Assembly (NCBI GenBank): GCA_029077775.1
Contig: JAQNCU010000157.1
Span: 1 to 6,938 of the forward strand
Source: Acidocella sp.
GTDB lineage: Bacteria; Pseudomonadota; Alphaproteobacteria; Acetobacterales; Acetobacteraceae
Length of the DNA: 6,938 nucleotides
Direction of reading: 5' to 3'
Shown here in pieces: positions 6,304-6,938 of this stretch (its first letter is position 1; every line of letters begins with the position of its first letter). A program made the position numbers and the translations under genes. The notes below the pieces were generated by a model that saw only the letters and a list, made by a program, of their open reading frames with translations, was not told the origin of the DNA and made no database searches.

Positions 6304-6800
6304 CCACCTATGCCGAGAAAAAGATCGTGCCTTACACGCCGTCACAGCTTTTTGCGCTGGTGGCCGATGTGGCGAAATACCCGAGCTTTCTGCCTTGGTG
6401 CGTAGGCGCGCGAATCCGCAGCCATGTGGGGAATGATCTGGTGGCGGATTTGACCATCGGGTTTGGGCCCTTCCGGGAGAGCTTTACCTCCCGCGTGACC
6501 CTTTTGCCGCCGGACGCAACCGGGGCATGCGCGATAAACGTGAAATATGAGAACGGGCCATTCAAATATTTGCACAACCGGTGGAATTTCAGCCCCGACC
6601 CGCAAGGGTGCCTGGTGGATTTTTACGTCGATTTCGAATTCAGGAATTTCGTGCTGCAAAAAGCCATCGGCGCGGTGTTTGGTGAGGCGGTGCGCCTGAT
6701 GGTGAACGCGTTTTTGCGCCGCGCCCGCACGGTATATGGCCCGCCTGTGCTGGGGGCAGCCAAGCAAGTGGCATCCCCCGCGGTACCAGGCAAAGCGTAG
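6300..6800 (+). CDS. Coq10/RatA family SRPBCC (START-like) protein
   Basis: This 166-residue protein belongs to the Coq10/RatA group of the START-like superfamily, a helix-grip fold with a hydrophobic cavity. Recognisable segments are the start KKIVPYTPSQLFALVADVAKYPSFLPWC (residues 7 onward, where the YPxFLPWC block is the family hallmark), the middle GPFKYLHNRWNF (86-97) and the end VDFEFRNFVLQ to AVFGEA (about 109-129). Eukaryotic and some bacterial members bind or chaperone ubiquinone; the E. coli member (RatA/YfjG) was reported to inhibit 70S ribosome assembly, so automatic annotation often says toxin. No RatB or other antitoxin-like gene is seen here, and pairing with lipA points to a respiratory or membrane role instead; that is inference. 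The GTG start is within the lipA stop (GTGA, 4-base overlap), as for the acetyltransferase gene. About 20 C-terminal residues look like a nonconserved tail. Confidence 0.88.
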   Translation: MTTYAEKKIVPYTPSQLFALVADVAKYPSFLPWCVGARIRSHVGNDLVADLTIGFGPFRESFTSRVTLLPPDATGACAINVKYENGPFKYLHNRWNFSPDPQGCLVDFYVDFEFRNFVLQKAIGAVFGEAVRLMVNAFLRRARTVYGPPVLGAAKQVASPAVPGKA

Positions 6801-6938
6801 GCTTATACCAGCTGGCCTAAAGAATGACTCTTGGCGGGCAGCAAGCGCTTCTTTTTGTGAGCAAAAAGAAGCAAAAAAACATTATTAATCTGGGCCATTG
6901 GGGTTCCAGAAGCCCGGCACCGGCATAACAAAAGTTTT
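6801..6938. other. Intergenic region after the Coq10/RatA-like gene
   Basis: This stretch to the window edge has no plausible gene on either strand. It contains the 11-bp hairpin at 6847-6872, an AT-rich segment (6873-6889), a G+C-rich middle with a short TCTGG/CCAGA inverted repeat (6889-6893 with 6906-6910), and an AAAAGTTTT run at the very end (6930-6938), possibly the start of a second structure cut by the window. Confidence 0.5.
6847..6872. repeat. Perfect 11-bp hairpin, possible end of a dispersed intergenic repeat
   Basis: GCTTCTTTTTG (6847-6857) and CAAAAAGAAGC (6862-6872) pair perfectly around the loop TGAG, followed by seven A residues. It begins 46 bases after the last stop codon. 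On neither strand is the stem followed directly by a T-run, so it lacks the usual form of an intrinsic terminator, although it may still end or protect the message. From memory, similar GCTTCTTTTT/AAAAAGAAGC hairpins with adjoining A- and T-runs recur between genes in Acetobacteraceae genomes; that cannot be checked here. Confidence 0.6.

Noticed and set aside
6300..6800. A type II toxin-antitoxin module based on the RatA family label.
   Set aside because: There is no antitoxin-like gene beside it; the upstream gene is lipA and the 138 bases downstream in the window have no gene.
6847..6880. A standard intrinsic terminator for the lipA transcript.
   Set aside because: The stem is strong but is followed on the + strand by A residues, not T, and on the minus strand by GCTTGC; the T-run rule is not met on either side.

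Overview
The window reads as a stretch of chromosome from a G+C-rich alphaproteobacterium. The best guess is Acetobacteraceae or a related Rhodospirillales group. The main reasons are a pyruvate dehydrogenase (PDH) cluster in which E1-beta carries its own N-terminal lipoyl domain, and a gene order of pdhA, pdhB, pdhC, a small acetyltransferase, lpd, lipA and a Coq10/RatA-like gene. The family-level placement is inference. All genes lie on the + strand; I found no tRNA, rRNA, CRISPR array or transposase.

Layout. The 3' two thirds of pdhA (E1-alpha) enters at the left edge and ends at 655. pdhB (659-1993) follows after 3 bases and pdhC (2020-3339) after 26. A GNAT acetyltransferase gene resembling spermidine/diamine acetyltransferases (3336-3833) overlaps pdhC by 4 bases, and lpd (E3, 3823-5220) overlaps that gene by 11. 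A 132-base gap with a hairpin and an AT-rich patch separates lpd from lipA (5353-6303). A SRPBCC/START-fold Coq10/RatA-family gene (6300-6800) overlaps lipA by 4 bases. The last 138 bases have no gene but contain a perfect 11-bp hairpin that may be one end of a dispersed repeat continuing past the window.

How the genes work together. E1 (PdhA/PdhB) decarboxylates pyruvate and reductively acetylates lipoyl groups, E2 (PdhC) passes the acetyl group to CoA, and E3 (Lpd) reoxidises dihydrolipoamide with NAD+. LipA inserts the sulfurs into octanoylated lipoyl domains, so the cluster encodes the complex and the last step in making its cofactor. The Coq10/RatA-like protein probably binds a hydrophobic ligand such as ubiquinone. 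The role of the embedded acetyltransferase is not evident from sequence; it uses the product of the PDH reaction (acetyl-CoA) if it is a standard GNAT.

Most of the window is a well-understood central-metabolism operon. The points worth a second look are the acetyltransferase inside the PDH operon, the nearly identical tandem repeats in the E2 linker, and the terminal hairpin element. I see no evidence of a wholly new system.
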